A DNA stretch of 11,814 nucleotides from an uncultured Fibrobacter sp. (lineage in GTDB: Bacteria > Fibrobacterota > Fibrobacteria > Fibrobacterales > Fibrobacteraceae). Both the position numbers and the translations under genes were made by a program. The stretch is taken from assembly GCA_947306025.1 (NCBI GenBank), contig CAMZFJ010000025.1, positions 1 through 11,814 of the forward strand, written 5' to 3'. Below, piece by piece: positions 1 through 6,470 of this stretch (the stretch's first letter is position 1; every line of letters begins with the position of its first letter). Under the pieces are notes generated by a model. That model had not been told where the DNA came from. It was given only the letters and a program-made list of their open reading frames with translations, and did no database searches.

Positions 1-2
1 TG

Positions 3-1187
3 TATTCAGATTTCGAACGCGGCGTCGGTCTGTATGGCGATATTACCGTTGTTGCAAGCGATGACGGCATCAAGGGCAAGGGCAGTCTCGAAATTTCGGG
101 CGGTACCTTGAACATCACCGCTAAGGCTGGTGACGGCCTCGAAAGCGATGAATGCGTGGAAGATAACAGAGGCGCCTTCAAGGACACAGTGGCCGGCAAG
201 GGCTATGTCGAAATCTCTGGCGGCAACATCACCATCAAGGGACACAAGAGCGGCATCAAGGCGGCCAACTACATTCTCGTAAGCGATTCCACCGAGGCTT
301 CAACCATCAAGATTGAATCCCCCAACAAGGGTATCTCTGCCGAAAAGTACATCTATGTCAACGGCGGCACCATTGACGTGAAGTCGGATTCTTCCGCCAT
401 TCGTACCAACTGGCGCGTTTACATGAACGGCGGTGACGTGACCATCTCGACAAAGAAGAAGGGCATCCACGCGGATTCCGCTTTGTACTTGAGAGGTTCC
501 ACGATCAACGTTGTTACGTCTCTCGAAGCGATTGAGGCTTACCAGATTTTTGCCGAGGGCGGTATCACTTCTGTGTTTGGGACTAACGACGGTTGGAACG
601 GCGGTGGCGGCCCCAAGAACCCCAATAGTTCCATGGCCATGTTCAGTGAAAGCAGTGGCTATATCACCATCAGCGGTGGATACCATTACATTAGCGTGAA
701 GGGCAACATGGTTGACGGGTTAGATGCTAACGGTACTGCAAAAATGACTGGCGGCGTGGTGATTGTTGAAATCACGGGCCAGAGCTACGAAAACGGCATG
801 GGTGGCGGTGGCTTTAACTTCGGCGGCGGTGGCGGCTGGGGTGGAGGCGGCGGCATGGGCGGCTTCCCGGGCATGGGCGGTCAGCAAGGCGGAAACAATT
901 GCGGCGCCTACAACTTTGCCGGTGGTCTCATCGATACCGATGACGGATTTACAATTACCGGCGGCGTTCTCCTCGCGTTTGGCAACTACACGATGGATGT
1001 TCCTGGGTGCACGGCAATGACCTACAACAGCAATAGCTACTACGGTTCCGACAAGGCTGCATTCAAGCCGACATACCAAGGCAATTATATCCTTTACGGT
1101 GGCGAAGTGAAGTCTGTGGCTCAGGTGCAAACCAGTGGCATGAAGGAAATCAAGTTCCCGAATGGGACAAGCTACATGTACAAGTAA
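3..1187 (+). CDS. Carbohydrate-binding beta-helix protein (Cthe_2159/DUF4353-like), 5' end outside the window
   Basis: The frame is open from the first bases and ends at TAA 1185-1187, giving 394 residues of a longer protein. It is built from short repeated strands of the type 'GGNITIKG', 'NGGTIDVKS', 'NGGDVTISTKK', with regularly placed Asp and Gly and the phrases 'DDGIKGKG', 'DGLESDE' and 'KGISAEKYI'. This is the pattern of the Cthe_2159-like carbohydrate-binding family, whose characterised member is a calcium-binding right-handed beta-helix that binds pectic and cellulosic polysaccharide. A glycine-rich insert (about bases 795-892) interrupts the helix, followed by more strands and a short C-terminus ending SYMYK. 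The signal peptide, if any, lies upstream of the window. It is probably exported and binds plant cell-wall glucan or pectin, which fits the nearby xylanase. The family call rests on pattern recognition; the ligand is inferred. Confidence 0.8.
   Translation, partial: YSDFERGVGLYGDITVVASDDGIKGKGSLEISGGTLNITAKAGDGLESDECVEDNRGAFKDTVAGKGYVEISGGNITIKGHKSGIKAANYILVSDSTEASTIKIESPNKGISAEKYIYVNGGTIDVKSDSSAIRTNWRVYMNGGDVTISTKKKGIHADSALYLRGSTINVVTSLEAIEAYQIFAEGGITSVFGTNDGWNGGGGPKNPNSSMAMFSESSGYITISGGYHYISVKGNMVDGLDANGTAKMTGGVVIVEITGQSYENGMGGGGFNFGGGGGWGGGGGMGGFPGMGGQQGGNNCGAYNFAGGLIDTDDGFTITGGVLLAFGNYTMDVPGCTAMTYNSNSYYGSDKAAFKPTYQGNYILYGGEVKSVAQVQTSGMKEIKFPNGTSYMYK
795..892 (+). repeat. Glycine-rich low-complexity segment inside the beta-helix gene
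   Basis: About 33 codons, mostly GGC/GGT Gly with interspersed Met, Phe, Trp, Pro and Gln (for example GGGGFNFGGGGGWGGGGG, then MGGFPGMGGQQGG). It is in frame and lies between two beta-helix segments, so it is probably a flexible loop rather than a sequencing artefact. Similar Gly-rich loops are common in this family. It creates long open antisense and +1 frames that should not be annotated as genes. Confidence 0.85.
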
Positions 1188-1360
1188 TTTGTATATTTGA
1201 GCTACAACCTTTAACTCGGAGTTGGATGCTCAATATCCAAAATTGGTTCATTGTTTAATGCAGGTTGCATCGAGTGATGTGGCCTGCCCTTCTGTGAAAC
1301 TCCCGCAAAATGCGGAAAAACAAAAGGTGGGAACCTTTTAGAGGTGACCAAAAAATAAAC
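1188..1360 (+). other. Intergenic leader with several hairpins before the GNAT gene
   Basis: No gene is visible here. Dyads found: TTGGAT/ATCCAA (1222-1227 with 1235-1240); a 28-nt hairpin at 1260-1287 that pairs over 12 positions in RNA (three are G-U) around a GAGU loop; CCGCA/TGCGG (1303-1315); and AAAAGGT/ACCTTTT around GGGA (1322-1339), just before the ribosome-binding site GAGGTGACC (1341-1349). None has a long T tract, so a strong terminator for the upstream gene is not evident. The last hairpin has four T after the stem and lies close to the ribosome-binding site, so it could end transcription weakly or affect initiation. Confidence 0.4.
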
Positions 1361-2008
1361 ATGAACAAACATTCTGAAATCATTATCAGGCAGGAAACCT
1401 CTGCCGACTTTTTTGCTGTTGAAAATTTAACCCGTGAAGCTTTCTGGAACGTCTACCGTCCCGGTTGCGAAGAGCATTATGTGCTTCATTGCTTCCGCGA
1501 CCGCCCGGATTACATTCCCGAACTTTCGCTTGTGATGGAATGCGTCTTGGATGACGGCTCCCGCGAACTTATCGCACATGTGATGTTCGCGTGGTCCGAA
1601 ATCATGGTCGATGGTGAACCGCCGCATGCCTTGCGCATGGTGACGTTTGGACCCATCAGCGTGCGACCGGACTTGCAACGCATGGGCTATGGCAAACGTT
1701 TGCTGGATTATGCGATGGAACGCGCCCGTGAAATGAACGGCGGTTGCGTTGCCATGTGCGGCAACATCCAGTTCTATGGAAAGTGCGGTTTTGTCGTGGC
1801 GACTTCCAAGGGAATCCGCTATGCCGACGATCCGGACGGCGATGCTCCTTATTTCTTAATCAAGGAACTCACGCCCGGATTCCTCGACGGGATTACCGGA
1901 AGATATCGCGACCCGGCGGGCTACTTTATCGACAAGGCGGCTTGCGAGGAATTCGATAAGCAATTCCCGCCAAAGGTGAAGCTGAAGCTTCCGGGACAGC
2001 TCGTGTAA
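1361..2008 (+). CDS. GNAT family N-acetyltransferase (YhbS-like)
   Basis: A 215-residue member of the GCN5-related N-acetyltransferases, which transfer acetyl from acetyl-CoA to an amine. The N-terminal 'IIIRQETSADFFAVENLTREAFW' region is the usual strand 1/helix 1. The acetyl-CoA pyrophosphate loop (motif A) is 'VRPDLQRMGYGKRLL' at residues 101-115, with Q106-R-M-G-Y-G111. Motif B is 'GNIQFYGKCGF' at 134-144, with the Tyr that usually acts as general acid. The layout resembles YhbS (COG3153); the substrate cannot be read from sequence. I chose ATG 1361 because GAGGTGACC lies upstream with suitable spacing and the protein then starts at the domain boundary. An in-frame ATG at 1310 would add 17 residues unlike the family and lacks a ribosome-binding site. 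Likely cytosolic and monocistronic. Confidence 0.9.
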   Translation: MNKHSEIIIRQETSADFFAVENLTREAFWNVYRPGCEEHYVLHCFRDRPDYIPELSLVMECVLDDGSRELIAHVMFAWSEIMVDGEPPHALRMVTFGPISVRPDLQRMGYGKRLLDYAMERAREMNGGCVAMCGNIQFYGKCGFVVATSKGIRYADDPDGDAPYFLIKELTPGFLDGITGRYRDPAGYFIDKAACEEFDKQFPPKVKLKLPGQLV

Positions 2009-2018
2009 AAAAAAGGAA

Positions 2019-2056
2019 TGTCCGCCTATGGTCTCTGAGGCTTGGCGGTGGACGTT
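2019..2056 (+). terminator. Imperfect hairpin after the GNAT gene
   Basis: AATGTCCGCC (2018-2027) can pair with GGCGGTGGACGTT (2044-2056) if two bases (TG) bulge out, and TTTT follows. It starts about 10 bases after the GNAT stop. It is a plausible weak terminator for that gene; the stronger one is at 2091-2135. Confidence 0.35.
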
Positions 2057-2090
2057 TTGTGCGGCTGAAAACCGCGAAATCGCGAAAATG

Positions 2091-2135
2091 TGCTACCAAA
2101 TGCGGTGAAAATCGTTGTTTGGTAGCATTTTTTTT
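2091..2135 (+). terminator. Rho-independent terminator
   Basis: Perfect 10-bp stem TGCTACCAAA (2091-2100) / TTTGGTAGCA (2118-2127) with a 17-nt loop, followed by eight T (2128-2135). It is clear on the + strand, after the GNAT gene. On the - strand the stem is followed only by CATTTTC, so it may also weakly end transcription from the HAD gene. Confidence 0.8.
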
Positions 2136-2147
2136 GAAAATGTACGG

Positions 2148-2166
2148 AATGTCATTATATGACATT
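2148..2166. promoter_or_regulatory. Dyad (possible operator) before the 19-residue ORF
   Basis: AATGTCA (2148-2154) and TGACATT (2160-2166) form a perfect 7-bp inverted repeat around TTATA. The right arm overlaps a -10-like TATAAA at 2166-2171, and the small ORF starts 43 bases further on. There is no convincing -35. This arrangement would suit a repressor covering a promoter, but no regulator is known. Confidence 0.3.
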
Positions 2167-2213
2167 ATAAAATCGTAAATTGAAGTTGTAGCGTCGTACT
2201 TTTTGGAGGCTTT

Positions 2214-2273
2214 ATGTGTTCGTTGTTTTGTGCTGTTATAATTACGGCGATTCTTTGCATTTTCTATGTGTAG
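2214..2273 (+). CDS. Possible 19-residue hydrophobic peptide
   Basis: ATG at 2214 is preceded by GGAGG (2205-2209), the best Shine-Dalgarno match in the left half of the window. The reading frame gives MCSLFCAVIITAILCIFYV and stops at TAG 2271-2273. The peptide is almost wholly hydrophobic with three Cys, long enough for one membrane span, as in type I toxin peptides and other small membrane proteins. It sits between the GNAT terminator and the convergent HAD gene, with a dyad and a TATAAA upstream. No homologue is recalled. The strong ribosome-binding site is the main reason to list it; a chance ORF remains possible. Confidence 0.35.
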   Translation: MCSLFCAVIITAILCIFYV

Positions 2274-2279
2274 AATCGT

Positions 2280-2894
2280 TTAAATTCCGAGTTCTCTGAC
2301 CCAGTCTACATCAGGCGTAACCGTCAGCGTTTGCAGTCCGCAGGAGGCTGCCGCAGCGGTGTTCACGGCGCTATCGTCAAGGAAAATTGTTTCGGCGGGG
2401 GAGGCTCCGAGTTCGCGGATGGCGGTTTTGAAAATTTCGGGATCCGGTTTTTGCAGGTGCAGTTCCTGGCTCAAGAAAATGCGGTCGAAAAAGTCTTCTG
2501 GTTTATTGCCGTTTGCGTTGAACCAATTTTTGCAGCAATATTCCCAATGCAATTCGTTGGTGTTGCTCAAGAGTGAAATGCTTGCGACACCTTCTGTTTT
2601 ACGCAGGCGGCGGAGCGCTTCTAACTTGCGTTCGGCAATGTTGACGCAAATGGAGTTCCATGCCTGTTCAATGTCGTTGAGCGTTGTTCCCGGCAAGCAT
2701 TTCTCCGCGACCAACTTGCAAAAATCCTGCGTGCTCACCCGGCCGAGCTGGTAATCTTCTGCCAGCTTGTAGATGCTTCCGCCTTCCGTAAGCTCTGTGC
2801 TGGGCAAGCCTAATTCCATAAATTGCTTGTTGACGTTTTGAATGCAGAGGTCTAAGAGGACTCCGCCCAAATCAAAAATGTAGTTCTTGAGCAT
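2280..2894 (-). CDS. HAD-superfamily phosphatase (YihX-like, subfamily IA)
   Basis: A 204-residue haloacid dehalogenase-type hydrolase, probably a cytosolic phosphatase for sugar phosphates or a related small metabolite. All four motifs are visible: motif I 'FDLGGVLLD' with nucleophile Asp8; motif II Ser110 in 'SLLSNTN'; motif III Lys149 in 'LQKPDPEIF'; motif IV Asp173-Asp174 in 'FLDDSAVN'. Residue +2 after the nucleophile is Gly, as in YihX-type glucose-1-phosphate phosphatases. The helical cap lies between motifs I and II (about 16-100). ATG 2894 puts motif I at the N-terminus as expected; a longer frame reaching 3047 would overlap the upstream gene and add unrelated sequence. No clear Shine-Dalgarno is seen, and the start lies 22 bases after the EI24 gene's stop, so translation is probably coupled. 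Substrate uncertain. Confidence 0.88.
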   Translation of the reverse strand: MLKNYIFDLGGVLLDLCIQNVNKQFMELGLPSTELTEGGSIYKLAEDYQLGRVSTQDFCKLVAEKCLPGTTLNDIEQAWNSICVNIAERKLEALRRLRKTEGVASISLLSNTNELHWEYCCKNWFNANGNKPEDFFDRIFLSQELHLQKPDPEIFKTAIRELGASPAETIFLDDSAVNTAAAASCGLQTLTVTPDVDWVRELGI

Positions 2895-2916
2895 ATTGCA
2901 AAAATAGAAAAATGAA

Positions 2917-3714
2917 TTACGCCTGCTTTTCTCTAAATTCAATCTGCGAAATCGTTGCAGCGACTGCCGAAACGCCACCGATAAAAGCAGCGATGAATGT
3001 TCCGCAGAAAAGGTAAAGCGGTAATGAATATACAGCTCCGTTTGCAAACGCTATGTACTTTAATTTGTGTGTTTCCTTGCGGCTTTCTTTGGGTGATAAA
3101 CGCCAGCGCTCATAAGTGTAATCCATAAAACCGTAACCGAAGTAGTAAGCGTTGATGATGAAAATCAGGATGAGCGAAATAACGCTTCCGACGACAGGTA
3201 TAAAATTCAAGAGCAGGCAAAGCGCAATGAGGAATAGTTGCTTTATCGTATTTCTCAGGACGATGATGATTGCTCTCAAAACATCCTTTAGCGTTTGTTT
3301 GAAATCAAACGGAAATTCTTTTCCGGTAAGAATCGTTTCTGTCTTTTCTGAAAGGAGCGTATAAATAGGCGACATCAAAATGTTGACAATCGTTCCGCCG
3401 ATGAAAATGAAGAGCGCAAAGAAAACGATGGGGAGGATAATCTTGATGCCAATCATCGCCGCGTGAATCCAGCCGTTCATGTTTTCGACACTACGCTCGA
3501 TGATGCCGTTAATCCAGTCGCCAATGCCAACGCCCGAAAATACGAGTGCCACAACAACGATGATATTCAAGAGAACTGGAATCAGTAAATATCTAACGAG
3601 ATGATTCGCCCAAATAAGGCGCAGCGCCTTGATATAAGAGGAAAAGCCTGTTTTGATTTGCTGTGATGTAGGAATGTTTGTTTTTGGCATATCGACTTTC
3701 TTTTGCATGTTCAT
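2917..3714 (-). CDS. EI24 domain membrane protein (CysZ-like)
   Basis: A 265-residue inner-membrane protein with hydrophobic stretches at about 43-63, 86-112, 158-190 and 228-255. Family hallmarks are 'SPIYTLLSEKTE' (115-126) after the second span and 'NFIPVVGSVISLIL' (170-183). EI24/CysZ proteins include the E. coli sulfate transporter CysZ; many bacterial members have no proven substrate, and no cysteine-biosynthesis gene is nearby, so sulfate transport is not claimed. It is the first gene of a unit with the HAD phosphatase. The start is uncertain: ATGs at 3714, 3708 and 3690 are all possible and none has a strong ribosome-binding site. Confidence 0.85.
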   Translation of the reverse strand: MNMQKKVDMPKTNIPTSQQIKTGFSSYIKALRLIWANHLVRYLLIPVLLNIIVVVALVFSGVGIGDWINGIIERSVENMNGWIHAAMIGIKIILPIVFFALFIFIGGTIVNILMSPIYTLLSEKTETILTGKEFPFDFKQTLKDVLRAIIIVLRNTIKQLFLIALCLLLNFIPVVGSVISLILIFIINAYYFGYGFMDYTYERWRLSPKESRKETHKLKYIAFANGAVYSLPLYLFCGTFIAAFIGGVSAVAATISQIEFREKQA

Positions 3715-3790
3715 AAAAAGTGTGCTGTAATAGCTCTTTACTGGAATTCGGTGTTGTTAATATAAAATTTTTATTCGCAATAAACGCGAA

Positions 3791-3815
3791 AAAGGCGGTA
3801 TGCATGACCGCCTTT
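3791..3815 (-). terminator. Terminator of the xylanase gene
   Basis: Perfect 9-bp stem AAAGGCGGT (3791-3799) / ACCGCCTTT (3807-3815) with a 7-nt loop. Read on the - strand it is followed by a T run (five T counting the stem end) and lies 54 bases after the xylanase stop. Confidence 0.8.
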
Positions 3816-3868
3816 GATATTATCGGTGTGGGTTGACTTATGATATTGAAACTTTTTGTGTTGAAGCC

Positions 3869-4861
3869 TTATTTGGCAACAACTTTTTTCATGGCGCTTC
3901 CTTGCTTGACCATGTAGATGCCGGTACTATGGAACTTGTTCTTAATTGCCGCGCTTAAGCTAGAGCCTTGCGTGATGCTAACTGTTCCAAGCAACTTGCC
4001 TTGCATATCGAAAACTTGTAAATTTTGATTTGATGTTGCCGCAAATTTCGGAGCGTGCAATGCTGTGCTTGCTTCGCCGGTGTAGACCTTTGCGTAAGCG
4101 AAATCGATAGTGCCAGAAGCGTTACCGTTTTCGGGGTATTGGCCGGCTTCGCCAAGGACCTTTGCTTCGTACATGGAATTGCCGAGTTCGAGTCCGAGAC
4201 TCTTCCAACCGTCAAAATGTGCCGTGATGTCGATGGTTCCGCAAGAACGCTTACTCTTGCGCACGCTAAAATATTGCGTGAACGGAGTGTTGTCGCCTTC
4301 GATGGAACCGCGCTGGACCTTGTCGACGTAGACTTCGTATGTGGCGCCGTCAACTGTGATTGTTCCGCGCAGACCGCATTCGTCACAGTTTGCCGTGGAT
4401 TTGCCGATCCAGTTCGGGCGATACGGACTCCAGTTATCGACGATATACCATTCGATGAGCGGATCCTGCGACCAGCCATAAACGCCAATGTAGGAGTAAG
4501 TCACGTTGGAGTAAGTTGAAAATTTGGGGTCGGTCAACTTGAAGTCTGCGAAAAGATGGCCGAGGTCAGTGTACTTGAGCCCGCTATTCATGCCGTAGCG
4601 GATTCCTTCACGGCAAAGATAATCGTTCACGTTGCTGAATTCGCAAGAGAACGAACCGTCTGTGTAGAACGTGGCGGAATTGTCGCCGATGTCTGCCCAC
4701 AATTCGTAATTGTAGTTTCCAATATCGTTAATGCCGTTGCTCGTGACGGTAATGCTTTCACCGCTGTGCGTTGCGGTGTTGCAAAAATCCTGAGCAAAAG
4801 CGCCCGTGGCGAAAACGCCAAACAGACCCAATGCGAAAAGGGTACGAAAACCAAACATCAT
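3869..4861 (-). CDS. GH11 endo-1,4-beta-xylanase with C-terminal sorting domain
   Basis: A 330-residue secreted enzyme that cuts beta-1,4 bonds in xylan with retention. Residues 1-23 form a signal peptide (cleavage after AFA). The GH11 jelly roll spans about 33-262. The nucleophile is Glu137 in 'YGWSQDPLIEWYIVDNW'; the acid/base is Glu238 in 'AKVLGEAGQ', after 'HFDGWKSLGLELG', the usual pre-strand motif. Residue Asp80 ('FSNVNDYL') aligns with the position that is Asn in alkaline-type and Asp in acidic-type xylanases. The C-terminal part (about 279-330, 'LQVFDMQGKLLGTV … GIYMVKQG … KKVVAK') resembles a T9SS type A sorting domain, so the enzyme is probably sent across the outer membrane. Only one catalytic domain is present, unlike the tandem-domain XynC of Fibrobacter succinogenes. 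AGGAG lies 5 bases before ATG 4861 (8 before the second ATG). Confidence 0.95.
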   Translation of the reverse strand: MMFGFRTLFALGLFGVFATGAFAQDFCNTATHSGESITVTSNGINDIGNYNYELWADIGDNSATFYTDGSFSCEFSNVNDYLCREGIRYGMNSGLKYTDLGHLFADFKLTDPKFSTYSNVTYSYIGVYGWSQDPLIEWYIVDNWSPYRPNWIGKSTANCDECGLRGTITVDGATYEVYVDKVQRGSIEGDNTPFTQYFSVRKSKRSCGTIDITAHFDGWKSLGLELGNSMYEAKVLGEAGQYPENGNASGTIDFAYAKVYTGEASTALHAPKFAATSNQNLQVFDMQGKLLGTVSITQGSSLSAAIKNKFHSTGIYMVKQGSAMKKVVAK

Positions 4862-4918
4862 ATACGCTCCTGTTATGCCCCAAAAGTAACATTTAGAGTG
4901 AAAATTTGGAAACTTCAG

Positions 4919-4936
4919 TTTGCGTTTAAATGCAAA
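4919..4936. promoter_or_regulatory. Near-perfect dyad upstream of the xylanase
   Basis: TTTGCGTTTAAATGCAAA is an 18-base palindrome with one mismatched pair, located 58-75 bases upstream of the xylanase start. It is a candidate operator or activator site. The regulator is unknown. Confidence 0.3.
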
Positions 4937-4972
4937 AGTGTAGTAAGTGTTTTTACTGTGGCTCGCGCGATT

Positions 4973-5012
4973 GTATAATTATACTGAATTCGGTACAATT
5001 AACATTGTTAAT
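4973..5012. promoter_or_regulatory. AT-rich palindromes between the xylanase and the GNAT remnant
   Basis: GTATAATTATAC (4973-4984) is a perfect palindrome carrying TATAAT on both strands; on the - strand it could be the -10 box of the xylanase, about 115 bases before its start, but no good -35 accompanies it. ATTAAC/GTTAAT (4998-5012) is a second 6-bp dyad immediately after the GNAT remnant. Confidence 0.3.
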
Positions 5013-5020
5013 CGCTTCAC

Positions 5021-5289
5021 TCATAGTGCGGGTGAAGAAAGAGTTTTTTTCATACTCCAGCTTCCGATTTTCCGGCCATTATGCTTGATTTCGCATTCGT
5101 GAAAAACTTTGTAGCCGCGTTTGCTGTAAAAAGCGAGGTTTTCCCGTGAATTGGTAAATAAGGCTAACTGCTTGCCGCCACGCTCTTGTACGTATTCCTG
5201 TATATAAGTTAAAAATTCCGAAACGACGCCCTGGCCATAATCGCTCCCGCTTCGTCGAGTTCCTCGCGAGTCTGTAATCCGAATTCAAT
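5021..5289 (-). pseudogene. GNAT acetyltransferase remnant with internal deletion
   Basis: Two parts of one GNAT protein remain in two frames. The N-terminal part (5289 down to 5227) reads IEFGLQTREELDEAGAIMARA, a typical GNAT first helix. The C-terminal part (5236 down to 5021) begins GQGVVSEFLTYIQEY, which is the acetyl-CoA loop and following helix, continues through 'SRENLAFYSKRGYKVFHE' (motif B) and ends at TGA 5021-5023. The roughly 80-100 residues normally between them are absent. Bases 5227-5238 can be read in both frames (IMARA or GQG), so the deletion probably occurred at a short shared sequence. No ATG begins the N-terminal part: the codon after the GGAG-like site is ATT. A 69-residue frame through the same DNA reads nonsense. 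The gene is dead unless the C-terminal fragment is translated alone. Confidence 0.8.
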
Positions 5290-5437
5290 TTCTCCGTCAG
5301 TTTGGAAAATAAATTTTTTTAGCAAAATGCGTTGCGCAAAATGAAAAAAACATCGCCCGATTGTTCGTCAACTTTCAAATCTTGAAGAATTCAAGAATTT
5401 CAAGGTTCAGGCTAAAAAATTTTGCTTTTTGAAAATG
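5290..5437. other. Intergenic AT-rich segment
   Basis: No gene is seen. The segment contains homopolymer A/T runs and a small hairpin, CTTGAA/TTCAAG (5381-5395). It separates the GNAT remnant from the viperin operon terminator and may hold the decayed promoter of the former. Confidence 0.4.
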
Positions 5438-5460
5438 CCCCCAAGCCCTGCGCTTGGGGG
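5438..5460 (-). terminator. GC-rich hairpin after the viperin gene
   Basis: CCCCCAAGC (5438-5446) pairs with GCTTGGGGG (5452-5460), 9 bp with a 5-nt loop. On the - strand it lies 31 bases after the viperin stop and is followed by CATTTTC; on the + strand by AGGTTTTC. It is a probable terminator of the viperin operon with a short T tract. Confidence 0.65.
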
Positions 5461-5491
5461 AGGTTTTCTTGGTCGTTAAGCGTATTGCTGA

Positions 5492-6451
5492 TTATATGAA
5501 ATTGAAAATTGAATCTAAATCTGAAGTAGGGTCTGCAATATTGAAAAATTTCTTCATGGAATTGACTGCTTCCCAAGTGTAACTACCGTCGTAACGTCCG
5601 TCGAATTTGCTTTCGTTGAACTTGATGTCGTTAAGGGCTTCGGCAAAGGACACTTCCGTCAGCGGGCGGCTGTAGCTGTATTCAGCACTCCCGTTCTGGA
5701 ACAGGCGACCGTCCGGAGAAATCATCAGGTAGCTCTCTGTCATGGCGTTGTTGTCTTCAATGGCTATTTCGCAGTTGCCATTGTGATACTTTGGCTCCTT
5801 GTAATTATTGCAGATAAACGAATAAAATTTGAAGTCAGAAATGCCATTGTTTTCGCCAAACGGCATCTGTCGTAATATTTTCCACTTGTAGGGCTTGAGA
5901 GCAAGAACCGAATACAGCATTTCTTCGGAGAAATTGTACTTGTTGACAACCGTGTTGACCTTGATTTTGAGTTTCGGATTGATTTCTTGAACAAACTTGA
6001 TTTTTTCCTTGATGTCTTCGAAAGACGATGTTTTGCTGTTGCTGGCGCGACCGATTTTCAAGTTCGTTTCGTGATTAAAGGAATCAATCGAAATCCCGAC
6101 TGCAGAAATCATGTGGGCGAACGGACGGATGACCTCAAGTTGGCTTCCGTTGGTAATCATCGAAACTTCGGCGCCGTGATTCTTTGCCGTTTTTACGATA
6201 TTCCAAAGTTTTTCAGGATGCATCGCCGGTTCTCCGCCAACGATGTTGAGGCGAAAATGCTTGGGAATCATAGGTGTCGCTTCGACGTAATCTGCAATGT
6301 TTTTGACAATGTGTTCGACTTGATCGAAATCATCCCATGCTTCGTGTTGCTTGCCCCATTTGGCGAAACAGTGCTTGCAGCTGTAATTGCAGGTCTCGGT
6401 AACGTGCCAGTTGACGCATATGGGGATGGCGGCTTCTGTGTAGCTAGACAT
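5492..6451 (-). CDS. Prokaryotic viperin (pVip), antiviral radical SAM enzyme
   Basis: A 319-residue radical SAM protein. The [4Fe-4S] ligands are Cys21, Cys25 and Cys28 in 'NWHVTETCNYSCKHCFAKW', and 'GGEP' at 72-75 is the SAM-binding loop. Viperin features follow in order: 'VSMITNGS' (96-103), 'VGISIDS' (118-124), 'KIKVNTVVNKYN' (162-173, matching the FKINSVINRFN nucleotide-site strand of animal viperin), 'KPYKWKILRQMP' (186-197) and a C-terminal block 'ESYLMISPDGRLFQN' to 'YTW' (239-293). Viperins abstract the 4'-H of a nucleoside triphosphate to give 3'-deoxy-3',4'-didehydro nucleotides that stop viral RNA polymerases; bacterial members protect against phage. Which NTP this one uses cannot be told. 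AAGGAG lies 6 bases before ATG 6451. A longer frame to 6655 runs over the upstream gene and is rejected. It is the second gene of an operon, 19 bases after the small HicA-like gene. Confidence 0.93.
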   Translation of the reverse strand: MSSYTEAAIPICVNWHVTETCNYSCKHCFAKWGKQHEAWDDFDQVEHIVKNIADYVEATPMIPKHFRLNIVGGEPAMHPEKLWNIVKTAKNHGAEVSMITNGSQLEVIRPFAHMISAVGISIDSFNHETNLKIGRASNSKTSSFEDIKEKIKFVQEINPKLKIKVNTVVNKYNFSEEMLYSVLALKPYKWKILRQMPFGENNGISDFKFYSFICNNYKEPKYHNGNCEIAIEDNNAMTESYLMISPDGRLFQNGSAEYSYSRPLTEVSFAEALNDIKFNESKFDGRYDGSYTWEAVNSMKKFFNIADPTSDLDSIFNFI

Positions 6452-6470
6452 AAATTTCTCCTTGTTGGTG

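Noticed and set aside
720..1130. Ala/His-rich frames in both directions across the glycine-rich segment
   Set aside because: They are shadows of GGC-rich codons in the beta-helix gene.
5079..5288. 69-codon - strand frame from a TTG start
   Set aside because: The two other frames of the same DNA match GNAT segments; this one is nonsense between them.
5492..6451. MoaA or peptide-maturing radical SAM enzyme
   Set aside because: There is no second C-terminal Cys cluster (SPASM or MoaA type), and the downstream blocks match viperin.
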